A stretch of DNA of 64,000 nucleotides from Gilliamella sp. N-G2 (GCF_002142215.1 NZ_NAST01000009.1:1-64000); one strand, 5' to 3'. Counted from the stretch's first letter, positions 18,796-33,428 are shown. A program made the numbers and translations. The notes: generated from the letters alone by a model not told the origin.

Positions 18796-21075
18796 ATGGA
18801 TTTGTATTTAGTTTTTAAAATAGGTATTTTAATTTTTGGATTAATTAGTTGGTTTCTTTATAAAAGTGATCGTAGTATCAATAAGAACGTTTTAAATGAT
18901 CATATAAGACAACGTGAACGAATAAGAGATTTAACCGATGAAGAACTAGAACTGTTACAACCCTTTCTAACTAGTAAATTAGCAGTTTATCCTTATAATT
19001 TTCAATCATCCTTGATTGATAACAAAGTATCGTATTTACTTGGTACTTGTACTCGTAAAAGTCTTTATAGCAACACAGAAGAAATCGCCTATTATTATGA
19101 TGTCGATAATATTGAAATATTCTTTCCATATAATATGGATATGTATATTGATGAATCAAATATTTTTGAAGTTGTATTTACCAAACATTATGGGATCGTT
19201 ATTAAAGTAAATGATTATGATATCAAAACAGCATTTGAAAATTATGATCCAAATGAGGAATATTTATTCAGAGATGTAAAGCAAACTAAATCTAAAGAAA
19301 AGATTTTTGACAATGAATTATTTGAAGAACACAATACTACTCATCGTCAAGATGGTATTAATTCTTCTGATGTTGAATCACTCAGCATTTATAATGATAG
19401 TAAAAATCTAGATAATAATCAGGCTTATTTAGAAGCATCAAAAAATTACTATAAACTCCTCTATCAACGAGAAGAAACTCAATTTGAAGCTGCTATACGT
19501 CGTAAACATAGCCTTGGTTGGTTGACATCGCTTTGCTTAATTTTAGCTACGGTTTTCTTGATACGCTCATGGTTGGGAGAAAATGATCAGATATCTATTT
19601 TAATCTTAATTTGTCTCGGCGCAGCTGCCTTTTTTGCTTGGTATAAACCTAAAGATTATTTAAACTCACAGCAAGTATCCGTCGTTAAAGCAAAAATTTA
19701 TGATAAAGATCCTAACACTTGTTCCATAGAGGTAGGAAATCTCATGGTTTTAGAATATCCCAAGTATTGGTTAAATTTTATTCCTGAGACTTCAGATCTC
19801 GCGACTGAAATGGTTATCAGTAATGATAATAAAAAATTACTTCGCTATGGTCAGACTTTATCCATTAATAATGAAGTAGAGCAATTTGGACCACCAAAGC
19901 TAGTTTCAAGAAATAAGATTTTATTCGTGATTGGTGTAATTTTATCTGCTGTTCTCTATTACTTTACTGATCCAGTTAATAATGGTTATTTTGCTTATCA
20001 ATATTACAGTCAACAATCTGAAAATCTGCAAATTAAAGATTTTACCACTTTAAAAAATAGTGTTATTAAGCCCGGTGACATTGTGAATATCAACATCAAA
20101 AATACATCGTGTGATGTCAATGATTTAAACGAAGAATACCAATGTCATAACTTCTTTATCAATAATGAACCAATGGCTTTAAAGGAAAATAATGTCATGG
20201 CCATTGAAGGTTCATTAAAACATATTTTTGATACGTCATTTGTTAATGACGTGGTTGATACGGAAATGTTGCGTTTTCAAAATGTACAAAGCCTATATGT
20301 TGATATGCTTAACCGCAGTTCAAATGATGGACGTTATGTTAAAAATTCATTTTCTAAAATAGCAGATATTGGTCAAATGGTAATTGATATTGATATGGTT
20401 TGTAAGATTTTACCGATTAAAGAATGTGACAATGTCAAATACAATCTGACACATTTATTTGATTCCAGTAGGAGCAAGGCAAATATTACATGGGATGATT
20501 TATTGACTGAATCTACAAAAAATCCTCGTTTTAGTGAAATAGTCGAAACTCGCAAAATGCGTAGTCTCAAACAGGCGCTTGAACCATTTAAATCAGAACT
20601 TAAAAGTGAATTAGTGAATGTTATTTCTAAATATCAATCTGACAACGGTGTAAAAATTACATTAACCAATCAAAGCTATGTTGACATGGCTCCATTAGTA
20701 ATGAGTAATTCGATGAGGTTCGATGAAAATGGTTATATTAATTATTATTTTGCTATTTTAAACAACAGTATTCCTGCGAATATTAATATCGTTGGTTCAG
20801 TAAGTGATATTCTTTATCACAAGGTTGAAAATTCTGATAGACATAATCTTGAAACACAGAGTATTTCTGACCTGAAAGTGAACGCAAATCATCATTATAA
20901 TTTGGACGAAAATCAACAGTTATCATCAAATTTATTGATTATTATTAATGTTATTATGTTTGTCATGACGACTTTAATCGCTATGATTAATGCTGTAAAA
21001 CTAGTTCAGAAAACGATAATTAATCGAAATCGTTCTAAAGAAATCATTAAATATTATCAAGATAGGTTAATTTAG
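18796..21075 (+). CDS. IgaA/YrfF/UmoB family membrane protein, copy 2
   Basis: This 759-residue paralogue of the preceding gene keeps the N-terminal membrane segment, the RDLTDEELELLQPF motif, the YQREETQFE block, YPKYW, LSINNEVEQFGPPK and all four periplasmic cysteines (TSCDV, YQCHN, MVCKI, KECDN). It has a longer polar linker (about 160-225) than copy 1. Divergence between copies is high, so duplication is old or the copies have specialised. It may be co-transcribed with copies 1 and 3. Confidence 0.75.
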   Translation: MDLYLVFKIGILIFGLISWFLYKSDRSINKNVLNDHIRQRERIRDLTDEELELLQPFLTSKLAVYPYNFQSSLIDNKVSYLLGTCTRKSLYSNTEEIAYYYDVDNIEIFFPYNMDMYIDESNIFEVVFTKHYGIVIKVNDYDIKTAFENYDPNEEYLFRDVKQTKSKEKIFDNELFEEHNTTHRQDGINSSDVESLSIYNDSKNLDNNQAYLEASKNYYKLLYQREETQFEAAIRRKHSLGWLTSLCLILATVFLIRSWLGENDQISILILICLGAAAFFAWYKPKDYLNSQQVSVVKAKIYDKDPNTCSIEVGNLMVLEYPKYWLNFIPETSDLATEMVISNDNKKLLRYGQTLSINNEVEQFGPPKLVSRNKILFVIGVILSAVLYYFTDPVNNGYFAYQYYSQQSENLQIKDFTTLKNSVIKPGDIVNINIKNTSCDVNDLNEEYQCHNFFINNEPMALKENNVMAIEGSLKHIFDTSFVNDVVDTEMLRFQNVQSLYVDMLNRSSNDGRYVKNSFSKIADIGQMVIDIDMVCKILPIKECDNVKYNLTHLFDSSRSKANITWDDLLTESTKNPRFSEIVETRKMRSLKQALEPFKSELKSELVNVISKYQSDNGVKITLTNQSYVDMAPLVMSNSMRFDENGYINYYFAILNNSIPANINIVGSVSDILYHKVENSDRHNLETQSISDLKVNANHHYNLDENQQLSSNLLIIINVIMFVMTTLIAMINAVKLVQKTIINRNRSKEIIKYYQDRLI

Positions 21076-21120
21076 TTATTAATCTTTATTAAAAGGTTTT
21101 AATAAGAAGATATCAATAGT

Positions 21121-23409
21121 ATGTTAGCAAATATTATCTGTTTTATCGTTATTCCAGCTCTTGCTTTCTTGGTGCTACGCATAGGTATCTTGACTCAAAA
21201 AGAACTAGATAAACTTTCCCAAAAAAAGCAAGCCGAAATTGATCCTTTTATTCGTGAAAATGCTATTCGACAGTTAACTGAAGAAGAAATTCTTCTTCTT
21301 CAACCTTATCTTGATAATGAAGATCATATTCCTCCTCCTTATCAATGGCAAAGTTCATTAATCAATTATGATGTCACGAGAATTAAAGCTTATATTGAAA
21401 AAGATTATCCTGATAAACAAAATAATAATTACTATTACAAGATGGGTTATATACGGTTATTCTTTCCTTACAATATGTCTTACCGTATTTTAGGGCTTCG
21501 TTATAGTTTTGGTAGCGAACTGCCTAACAATAAGTCTGACTATATCAATACCGTTGAAGTTGTGTTTACTAAAAGTTATGCCATTGTCGTTAAAATAAAC
21601 ACTTGTGAGTTATTGGAAGCAGGTCTAAATCTAACTGGTCGAAAAGAGGGGCAAATTGAAGATTATTGGCAGACCGGTAATTTGAAACCTATTGGTTTGA
21701 GTAGCGCTGAAAAGTCTAATGAAACCATTACCCAACTTCTAACAGAAGAATCAGAAAAGATACCACCTTTTGAGATTGTTAACAAAAGAGAAAAAAATCA
21801 ATTTGAAACTGCAATGGAAGACCAAAGTAACTCCGGAAAATTAATGATTTTTTTGTTTGTATTAGGTGTGATGGGGTTATTGGTTTTAGAGCATTTTCAA
21901 TCGCTATTGTTGGCAGTTTTCTCAATCATATGCTTTATATTAGCTATAATAGCATCGCATATAAAACGAGAAATACCTACTGAATATGTCAACCATATCA
22001 AAACGCAAAAATTGGGTATTGAATCATACTTTTATGTTAACACTCCCGAACACTGGAGAATGTTCATATCAAATAAAAGTGAAACTCCAATTGATATGGA
22101 GGTCGAAATTAATTCTCGAAAATTACTCAGTTATGGCGATTATTTATCAATAAGTGAAGAAGTGAAAAATTATGGTGCACCAAAATTTATCAAGCATAAT
22201 GTTATATTGACTATTACAGGATTAATATTGGTTGTATTAATTTACTACTTTACCAATGCCGGTGAAAAATTTGATTTTAGCTATCAGCAATTAACCTCAC
22301 AAACCACTACTTGGAACATTGATGATAAAACTAACTTAAAGAAAATAGCCATTAAATTTATGGATCGGATTAATCTCGATTTATCAAGTGTCTCGTGTGA
22401 TATTCAAAATATGGAAAGTAAAAAAGAACATCATCTTCAATGCAATAAAATATTTGTTAATATCAATCCAATAGACAGTACAAAACTTAATCTTTTTTCT
22501 TCATGGCCTCAATCAACACGAGCGATTTATGATAGCAATATTTTAAGAATAACAAAGGATTTAGAAGTTATTGTAAAGACAGCGTTAGCCAACAAATATT
22601 TAAATCAGCGTTTAGAGAATGACTACAAATATAGGAATAATCCAAAATACAGACAATACACGAAAAACGAAAATATAGTTGAATTGATAAAAATCTATAA
22701 TATTGAGACTGCTATTCTAACCTTTGATGACAGTTGTAAACATCTAAACCTTGAACCTTGTGACCAAATTAAAAACAGTCTAGCCAATTTACTGTCAGAG
22801 ATAAGTGGTGTTGATTTAAACAATTGGTCTGACGTGGTGGCTTATGCCAAATCGCATTACAACATTCAAAAAATAGTAAATTTAACCTCGGCGCAAAATA
22901 TTGTCCAACTAATTGCTCAATATCGAAAAAATATTCTTAAACATTTTATCTTTGATGCTAAAGAAAAAGTAGCAATGCTGCAAAATGATGAAAATAACCT
23001 TAGTTTACAATTTACTAAATTGATCCCACTCTATGATAAAAATTATAACTACAAATATAATAATGAAATTTTCAAAGAACAACTTGATTATTATAATGGT
23101 ATTTTAATGGGAAATAATGCTAATTTAAAAATTACAGGTGTAGTCACTAATGTGAGTTACCATAATGGAACAGTTTCAAAACTAACGATTTCAACAGATC
23201 CTATCTATAGTATTGATAAAAATCAGCTATTTTCATTTTTATCGCCGATTTTGATCAACAATTTTGTGTTTCTATTTGTTATCTTAATTACCTTAATTAA
23301 TTGTACTTTGTTTATTTGGAAAAAAGCTGCCAATCAATTACGATTTGAAAAAATCATTTCTAATTATAGTGATAAAATTTTAAGAAACCATTCAACGGTT
23401 GGAAATTAA
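21121..23409 (+). CDS. IgaA/YrfF/UmoB family membrane protein, copy 3
   Basis: This 762-residue paralogue shares REKNQFETAM, the membrane pair near 240-280, LSISEEVKNYGAPK, the third membrane segment and a C-terminal membrane segment (about 708-735). The four cysteines are conserved (VSCDI, LQCNK, DSCKH, EPCDQ). It is the most divergent of the three in the N-terminal cytoplasmic part, with an insertion around RYSFGSELPN. It starts 45 bases after copy 2 and is followed by the pyrG promoter region. Confidence 0.73.
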   Translation: MLANIICFIVIPALAFLVLRIGILTQKELDKLSQKKQAEIDPFIRENAIRQLTEEEILLLQPYLDNEDHIPPPYQWQSSLINYDVTRIKAYIEKDYPDKQNNNYYYKMGYIRLFFPYNMSYRILGLRYSFGSELPNNKSDYINTVEVVFTKSYAIVVKINTCELLEAGLNLTGRKEGQIEDYWQTGNLKPIGLSSAEKSNETITQLLTEESEKIPPFEIVNKREKNQFETAMEDQSNSGKLMIFLFVLGVMGLLVLEHFQSLLLAVFSIICFILAIIASHIKREIPTEYVNHIKTQKLGIESYFYVNTPEHWRMFISNKSETPIDMEVEINSRKLLSYGDYLSISEEVKNYGAPKFIKHNVILTITGLILVVLIYYFTNAGEKFDFSYQQLTSQTTTWNIDDKTNLKKIAIKFMDRINLDLSSVSCDIQNMESKKEHHLQCNKIFVNINPIDSTKLNLFSSWPQSTRAIYDSNILRITKDLEVIVKTALANKYLNQRLENDYKYRNNPKYRQYTKNENIVELIKIYNIETAILTFDDSCKHLNLEPCDQIKNSLANLLSEISGVDLNNWSDVVAYAKSHYNIQKIVNLTSAQNIVQLIAQYRKNILKHFIFDAKEKVAMLQNDENNLSLQFTKLIPLYDKNYNYKYNNEIFKEQLDYYNGILMGNNANLKITGVVTNVSYHNGTVSKLTISTDPIYSIDKNQLFSFLSPILINNFVFLFVILITLINCTLFIWKKAANQLRFEKIISNYSDKILRNHSTVGN

Positions 23410-23489
23410 TATTAGATAGGTTATTGAAATAATAGATGTCAAATTACTAGGCGAAGTGAGTAACTTATCGATTAAACATAATTATTCAA

Positions 23490-23518
23490 TTGTGAGCTAA
23501 GCCATATTCTGTTATACT
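23490..23518 (+). promoter_or_regulatory. Probable sigma-70 promoter of pyrG-eno
   Basis: TTGTGA at 23490-23495 and TATACT at 23513-23518 are separated by an ideal 17 bases, about 95 bases upstream of the pyrG start. Confidence 0.6.
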
Positions 23519-23590
23519 ATTTTCCCGTCTGATTCATCATATATTGCATTAGTTTTTATGGTTTAAACTTGTGTTATATTATTCAACTAA

Positions 23591-25249
<1,659 letters not shown>

Positions 25250-25265
25250 TTTATATTTACATTAG

Positions 25266-26597
<1,332 letters not shown>

Positions 26598-26626
26598 TTC
26601 CTTTTTATAAACGATGCTTTTTAATA

Positions 26627-26656
26627 AAACGGTGACTTAGTTCACCGTTTTTTATT
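26627..26656 (+). terminator. eno terminator
   Basis: The nine-base stem AAACGGTGA/TCACCGTTT (26627-26635 and 26642-26650) is followed by a T-run. Confidence 0.88.
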
Positions 26657-26840
26657 ACTTAAGCGATGACATAACACCATAAGGGTTGCGTTGCTTTGGG
26701 TTGTGTTGTACTCTTAGGCACTTACATTGAAATGGTGCCTTAAATTTGAAAATAATCATAAATATCCAATTGATAATTTATAATTTAACCACATATAATC
26801 CTTTTTATATATTAACCAATACGAATACTTTTTTCTGCTT

Positions 26841-27785
26841 ATGAATAATATTACGAATATGTCCCAGCCTAAAAGTAAATGGCAACTTTTTAACTGGCTT
26901 TGTTCAGGTAAATTACCACTTAACGAATTATGGCTTAATCCGACTTATCGTTATAAATTTTTTTTTCGAACTCTATTTTTAAGTTCTATTACGCTTAAAT
27001 TATTAGACAAATTAAGACAATACAAGTTACTTGGTTACTATTTATCATGCCAAACTAATTTACCTTGTAAACTACAACGACCTTATTTAGCTTCTTGTTT
27101 GAACCAACAAGAACGGTACGAGGCATTAGCTTATCATTATGATTTTTTTGCTAATCGTTCTGATACCATGACAAAAGCCTTCTATAACTTAGATATCCCC
27201 TTTGAATTAGCCAGTATTAGGGCAAAAAATGACGCCAATATAAAAATTGCGATTCAAGCACGTAATAAATATGCTCGGGAAGGGGAACTCAGCCTCTATT
27301 TTTATGATAATGATGGTATTGATTTAGCGACGTTAACTTTTACTATCGCGCAATATCAACAAAAGTCGACGCTTTTTATTTCCGGCTTACAAGGAACAGG
27401 GCATCATGAAGCTCGAACCCGAGTACAACAGGCAACAAAACAGTGCTATGGGCTTTTTCCTAAACGTGTGGCAGTTGAGGCTGCGTTAATAATTGCTGAT
27501 TATTTTCAACTTGAACAGATTATAGCGGTAGGCAATAAAACTCATGTCTACAACAACTGGCGTTATAACAGTCGACAAGAAAGAATCTTATCGGATTATG
27601 ATGATTTTTGGTTAACTATTGATGGTAAGCAAGATTCAAGATCGTTATTTATATTGCCAAACCAGATTAACCGCAAATCACTGGAAGAGGTTGCCAGTAA
27701 AAAGCGTTCTGAGTATCGCAATCGTTATGCATTATTAGATGAGCTTAAGAACAATATTGAAACACAATTAGCATCATTAAAATAA
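26841..27785 (+). CDS. VirK/YbjX family protein (DUF535)
   Basis: The 314-residue protein has no signal peptide. Family blocks include QERYEALAYHYDF, LTFTIAQYQ, FISGLQG, a central GLFPKRVAVEAA and YDDFWLTI. In Salmonella and Shigella the family is linked to envelope stress, antimicrobial-peptide resistance and surface protein placement, but its biochemistry is unknown. lysO follows; in E. coli ybjX and ybjE/lysO are also close. Confidence 0.87.
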   Translation: MNNITNMSQPKSKWQLFNWLCSGKLPLNELWLNPTYRYKFFFRTLFLSSITLKLLDKLRQYKLLGYYLSCQTNLPCKLQRPYLASCLNQQERYEALAYHYDFFANRSDTMTKAFYNLDIPFELASIRAKNDANIKIAIQARNKYAREGELSLYFYDNDGIDLATLTFTIAQYQQKSTLFISGLQGTGHHEARTRVQQATKQCYGLFPKRVAVEAALIIADYFQLEQIIAVGNKTHVYNNWRYNSRQERILSDYDDFWLTIDGKQDSRSLFILPNQINRKSLEEVASKKRSEYRNRYALLDELKNNIETQLASLK

Positions 27786-27796
27786 TCTTTAAATCT

Positions 27797-27822
27797 ATCG
27801 CTTGCGTTATATTGCAAGCGAT
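27797..27822 (+). terminator. Hairpin after virK-like gene
   Basis: The perfect nine-base stem ATCGCTTGC/GCAAGCGAT (27797-27805 and 27814-27822) lies between the virK-like gene and lysO. There is no T-run, so it may be a pause, processing or partial termination site. Confidence 0.35.
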
Positions 27823-27885
27823 ATTACACAAGACCCAAATATATCTAATACTTTTAATATAAAAATGATAATTAAGGAATGAAAT

Positions 27886-28794
27886 ATGTATTTTGGTATT
27901 CTTATTGCTTTAGTACCGTTATGTTTAGGTTATTTGATTAAATTCAAAGAGCAAAAGTGGATAACCAAGATTAATCAGATCTTAAGTTGGATGGTCTATT
28001 TTATATTATTTATAATGGGAACCGAACTAGCTCATTTAGATAATCTCGCTGCTAATTTAAAAATTATCTTATTTTATACTGGTATTATTTTTATCTGTAC
28101 TTTTGGCGGTAATTTTATTTTTTTAGCTATTGTTGATCTTTTTTTACCATGGCGTACTTCACATAGTAATACAACTTATCAATCACGATTTAAAATGATC
28201 TTGGAATCTTTACAGGTCTGTATTGCATTGATAGCAGGATTTGTTGCAGGACTTTTTCCACTGTTTATTTGGCAATATAGTGAAGATATTACCAAAGTGG
28301 TTTTAGTGTTTTTACTTTTATTTATTGGTATTCAGTTGCGTAGTAATAATATTTCGTTAAAACAGATTTTATTAAATAAAGTGGGTATTGCTACTACCAT
28401 TATTGTGATTCTAAGTACCTTTTTAGGTGGTATTATTGCCTCCTTCATATTGGCACAACCAGTGCGAGTAGGGTTGGCAATGTCATCAGGATTTGGTTGG
28501 TATTCATTATCGGGAATACTGATGACTGAAGCTCATGGTCCAATCATTGGTAGTGCTACTTTCTTAAATGACATTCTACGAGAATTATGTGCCATTATCT
28601 TAATTCCTACCTTAATCAAACGATATAAACTTACAGCACTAGGTTTATGTGGTGCAACCTCAATGGATTTTACCTTACCTATGCTACAAAAAGGAGCAGG
28701 GGTTAGTATTGTACCACCAGCAATCGTTCAAGGTTTTTTATTAACGTTAATAATGCCAATATTTATGACTCTATTTAATTCTGGCTTATTTTAA
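27886..28794 (+). CDS. lysO: Lysine exporter LysO family (YbjE)
   Basis: The 302-residue polytopic membrane protein has about eight hydrophobic segments. Family signatures include FIMGTELAHLDN, LLFIGIQLRS, GFGWYSLSGI, TFLNDILRELCAI and GATSMDFTLP. In E. coli this family exports lysine and its toxic analogue. A good ribosome site (AAGGA) precedes the ATG. Confidence 0.92.
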   Translation: MYFGILIALVPLCLGYLIKFKEQKWITKINQILSWMVYFILFIMGTELAHLDNLAANLKIILFYTGIIFICTFGGNFIFLAIVDLFLPWRTSHSNTTYQSRFKMILESLQVCIALIAGFVAGLFPLFIWQYSEDITKVVLVFLLLFIGIQLRSNNISLKQILLNKVGIATTIIVILSTFLGGIIASFILAQPVRVGLAMSSGFGWYSLSGILMTEAHGPIIGSATFLNDILRELCAIILIPTLIKRYKLTALGLCGATSMDFTLPMLQKGAGVSIVPPAIVQGFLLTLIMPIFMTLFNSGLF

Positions 28795-29388
28795 ATTTTT
28801 TTAAACTTAACTGAATAAATTTAAAAATAAATCAATATTTTATTTTTGATAGCTATTATAACTATCCAAACTTATAACAATGATTCAGGCAAAGTTAAAT
28901 TAAAATATAGCCTATTTGACAATTATGTTTATCGAAATATTGATTTAGTCACTATCATAAATAAACAGTTTAAATTTACTGATGATATGGATTTAAAATT
29001 AAATTATGTAAGTAAAAATGCCATTAATGATGTTTAGTAATGGTAATAATTATACTTTAACTTTAACTTACTGATTGCTGAATAACTAACTTAATTACAA
29101 AAACTTCTTTTATGTGCAAGCTATTTGTGTAACGTGCTTTTTTAACTAAACTTCATTAAATTTTAATCATTTCTTCGGATCATTATTAATTAATGATGAT
29201 TTTTTGAAAGTACAAAAAAGTCATAATGTTAATTAGAAAAATTAATAGATTGATTTTCCTTACTTATCTTTACAATTTATCAATAAATAAGAATTGCTAA
29301 TGTTAATTAGTTTATTTATACTTTTTTCATAAGTAGGTTATTTTTAGTTAAATAAAACAATCAGATGTATTGATAAAGGGTTAAAAAA
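28795..29388. other. Long AT-rich region upstream of phase-variable adhesin
   Basis: No gene is supported in this roughly 590-base gap. A TTG-started 63-codon frame at 28846 has no ribosome site and no recognised family. A weak AT-only inverted repeat lies at 29179-29197 (ATCATTA/TAATGAT) followed by GATTTTTTG. The region must hold the promoter of the adhesin gene at 29389, but no convincing -35/-10 pair stands out. Confidence 0.4.
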
Positions 29389-30982
<1,594 letters not shown>

Positions 30983-31099
30983 TGATTAGTAAATAAATAA
31001 TTGCTCAAAAATATACAAATGCACAAAATACTTTTTTGTAATCTTAATAGTATTAATTTAAGAATTGATATAGTTGGGATTTCAAATTTTTAATTTGAA

Positions 31100-31552
31100 A
31101 TGAATTATGTATCCATGAATATAGAAGAAAAACTAAAATTAAGTCAACAGTCTGATTGTATCTATTTCTTTCGTGAGAGAATGTTTGCACAAGTTTATGG
31201 AGTATCGCTCTATTTAGCCACCACGAAATTAAATTTAAATTTGAAAGTTTATTGTCAACAATATAAAAAATTGAATAATAAAAAAGTATTGAAAGCTGGA
31301 ATATCAATACCAAAGTTAATTGGTCTTTTCTCAGACCAACTTATTCCTCAATCTTATGGTTATCAATTAAAATGGAATTTGCAGGTTGATTTAACAAAAT
31401 TTATTAAATGGCAGAAATTGCAATTTACTGCAATAGAGCAATTGGAAATGGTATCAGTGAACTCTAATATTGCATATCCTACTTCAAACCATCTTTCAAC
31501 TAGAAAGGACGAAGCTCATTTGGTAACTAATGCTAAGCGAAATAGAATATAA
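31100..31552 (+). pseudogene. MutS domain I-like adhesin companion, frameshifted
   Basis: The 150-residue frame is homologous to the gene at 1719-2288: NIEEKLKLSQ, the FFRERMFAQVYG segment where MutS has its LFxRxGDFYE region, AGISIPKL where MutS has AGIPYHA, and QSYGYQLKWNLQVDLTKF. It ends early at 31553, while the conserved C-terminal block (HLKNWNKEK, like FLKNWQKGK) continues in another frame at 31530-31688. The frames overlap around 31527-31553, so one indel would restore a protein like the paralogue. The start may instead be ATG 31115, which aligns with the paralogue. It lies 117 bases after the phase-variable adhesin. Confidence 0.65.
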
Positions 31553-31688
31553 TCATTTGAAAAATTGGAATAAAGAAAAATATCTGTTATCAATTGACTT
31601 AAGCTTTATCGAAAAACTGTCCCAAAAATTGCATCCAGTCGCGCTTAGCGACTGGCGTAATTTTTTTTGCTCAAAAAATGAACATTAA
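31530..31688 (+). pseudogene. Displaced C-terminal part of MutS-like companion
   Basis: This frame encodes MLSEIEYNHLKNWNKEK and then FIEKLSQKL, aligning with LTQQQLNFLKNWQKGK and FIESIRQQL at the end of the first companion protein. It is offset from the preceding frame. It reads on through the terminator hairpin to a stop at 31686, about a dozen residues past the paralogue's end, so its own stop has also been lost. Confidence 0.6.
31635..31668 (+). terminator. Terminator of second adhesin/companion locus
   Basis: The perfect eight-base stem CCAGTCGC/GCGACTGG (31635-31642 and 31648-31655) with loop GCTTA is followed by CGTAA and eight T. Confidence 0.85.
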
Positions 31689-31751
31689 AACCGTTATAAA
31701 ATTACGAAAAGGGCTTGTTTAATGCTGTAAAAGTGAACCAGTAAACTCTTG

Positions 31752-32291
31752 TTAAATAGCTGTGCCTTTTTTAGGAATAAAAAGATTTTGCATATCAACT
31801 TGTTCATGTTGCAAAAGCCAAATTTTTTTGTCGATTCCACCGGCATAACCTGTTAAGTTACCATTGGCACCAATAACCCTATGGCAAGGAATAATAATTG
31901 ATAAAGGATTGTGACCAACCGCTCCACCAACGGCTTGACTGGACATATGTGGCTTATTACATTGCAATGCCACTTGTTTTGCGATATAGCCATAGGTAAT
32001 GACTTCTCCGTAAGGAATTTGCGCTAATATGTCCCATACCATATGCCTAAATGCGCTACCTTGAGGAGCCAATGATAATTGCTTTATAGATGGTTTTTTT
32101 CCTAGAAAATAGTCGTCTAACCATTTTTTAGTCTGATTAAATATTGCTAAATTAGATTTTTCTTGTTTGGTCGAATTAACAATTTGGCCAAAATATTTTT
32201 GTCCTTCAATCCAGGCACCAATTAATTTATTGTGTTGACTAGCTAAAGTTATCAATCCCATTGGTGACGAATAGTGGCTAATATAAAACAT
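31752..32291 (-). CDS. ogt: Methylated-DNA–protein-cysteine methyltransferase
   Basis: The 179-residue suicide enzyme removes alkyl groups from O6-alkylguanine and O4-alkylthymine. The acceptor cysteine is C136 in IIPCHRVIG; the helix-turn-helix region IPYGEVITYGYIA, the Asn hinge GANGNLTGYAGG and C-terminal LLQHE are present. The lack of an AraC-like domain makes it Ogt rather than Ada. It is monocistronic on the minus strand. Confidence 0.93.
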   Translation of the reverse strand: MFYISHYSSPMGLITLASQHNKLIGAWIEGQKYFGQIVNSTKQEKSNLAIFNQTKKWLDDYFLGKKPSIKQLSLAPQGSAFRHMVWDILAQIPYGEVITYGYIAKQVALQCNKPHMSSQAVGGAVGHNPLSIIIPCHRVIGANGNLTGYAGGIDKKIWLLQHEQVDMQNLFIPKKGTAI

Positions 32292-32617
32292 GAAAAATCC
32301 TAATATTACCGATTAAGCGATACTTTATTATAACCAGTTAATGTAATTTAAGTAGTAAAAATAGTTGTTTATTTTAGATTGTTCAATTCAGTATTTATAA
32401 AGATTTTTTCTTTTTTTCATATTATCTGCAATAAATAATATTAAAGAAAAATTTATTAAAGTTACATTTGGTAATAAATTGATTAATATCATATTATAAA
32501 GTTATTGGACTGATAAATATGAGTAAACAAGCTTATTATTTTTATATATTAATGCCGATAAAAATAAAGTGATTTACATTAGTAGAGTTAATAGGATGTT
32601 ACTCAATAAAAATTGAA
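32292..32617. other. AT-rich intergenic region without recognised gene
   Basis: About 325 bases between the ogt promoter and the terminator of the beta-glucoside locus. No open frame, repeat or structured RNA was recognised. Confidence 0.5.
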
Positions 32618-32643
32618 AAAAGACTCACTAATGTGAGTCTTTT
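32618..32643 (-). terminator. Terminator of porin-phosphatase operon
   Basis: The eleven-base perfect stem AAAAGACTCAC/GTGAGTCTTTT (32618-32628 and 32633-32643), loop TAAT, is followed on the minus strand by a T-run. It ends the beta-glucoside locus. Confidence 0.88.
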
Positions 32644-32651
32644 AGTAAAGA

Positions 32652-33416
32652 TTATTCTGCTACTTTACCTTTTTCTACATAGCTCATATCGCCTAATGAT
32701 TCAACGATAAATTTACCATCATCGGTATAACGGATTTTAGTTACGCTAGCGTTACCAAGTCCACTAGTGATTGGTTTGTCTAACATCTCTTCAACCATTG
32801 CCATAATAGCCATACCGTGAGAGACCACCAATACATTACCACCACCTTGTTCTTGAGCAGATTTAGCAATCGCTTTTAATGATGCTTGCATACGAGTTTT
32901 AACGGCATTATAGTCTTCAGCTTGACCAGATTTCTCAACAGCTTTAATCGCATCCATCATTTTTTTAAGAGTAACTTTACCTTTAGCTAAATCCGCCATT
33001 AGGGCTTTGTCTGACTCATAACCTAGATGTTGTGCAGCTGGATTCCACATGTTTGGGTCAAGATCACCTTCAAAATCACCAAAACAAGTTTCACGCAGGC
33101 CTTCCATTTCGTTGATATTTAATTTTGTGTCACCTTTAGATTCAAGAACTATACGAGCTGTTTGTCTGGCACGACCAGAGTCACTTGAATATACAGAAAT
33201 AAAATCAACATCTTTTAAACCTCGGCCAAGTTGTTCTGCAACTTCAATACCTGGTTTAGTAAGAGGCGTGTCTGACCACCCTTGTGCACGATGCACGTTA
33301 TTAAACATAGTTTTACCATGACGAGTAAAATAGATATTCACATCGGCAGCAACAGTTTGTGCTAGTGATGCAGTAAGAATTGCGGTTAATCCAATAAGTT
33401 TAATAAGTTTTTTCAT
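32652..33416 (-). CDS. Periplasmic histidine phosphatase
   Basis: The 254-residue protein has a signal peptide cleaved near TVAA|DVN (residue 24), so it is probably periplasmic. It is a histidine phosphatase (phosphoglycerate mutase superfamily): phosphohistidine H33 in TRHGKT, Arg in SDSGRARQT, Glu in FGDFEGD and the second catalytic His at H200 in VVSHGMA. The substrate is unknown. It lies 12 bases after the porin gene in the same transcript, at the end of the beta-glucoside locus, so it may dephosphorylate a phosphorylated sugar or other nutrient entering through the porin. Confidence 0.87.
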   Translation of the reverse strand: MKKLIKLIGLTAILTASLAQTVAADVNIYFTRHGKTMFNNVHRAQGWSDTPLTKPGIEVAEQLGRGLKDVDFISVYSSDSGRARQTARIVLESKGDTKLNINEMEGLRETCFGDFEGDLDPNMWNPAAQHLGYESDKALMADLAKGKVTLKKMMDAIKAVEKSGQAEDYNAVKTRMQASLKAIAKSAQEQGGGNVLVVSHGMAIMAMVEEMLDKPITSGLGNASVTKIRYTDDGKFIVESLGDMSYVEKGKVAE

Positions 33417-33428
33417 AGTTTCGTCCTT

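Noticed and set aside
28846-29037. 63-codon TTG-started frame
   Set aside because: No ribosome site and no recognised family; probably chance or a relic.
29179-29205. Terminator before the phase-variable adhesin
   Set aside because: The inverted repeat is AT-only and weak, and no upstream gene needs it.
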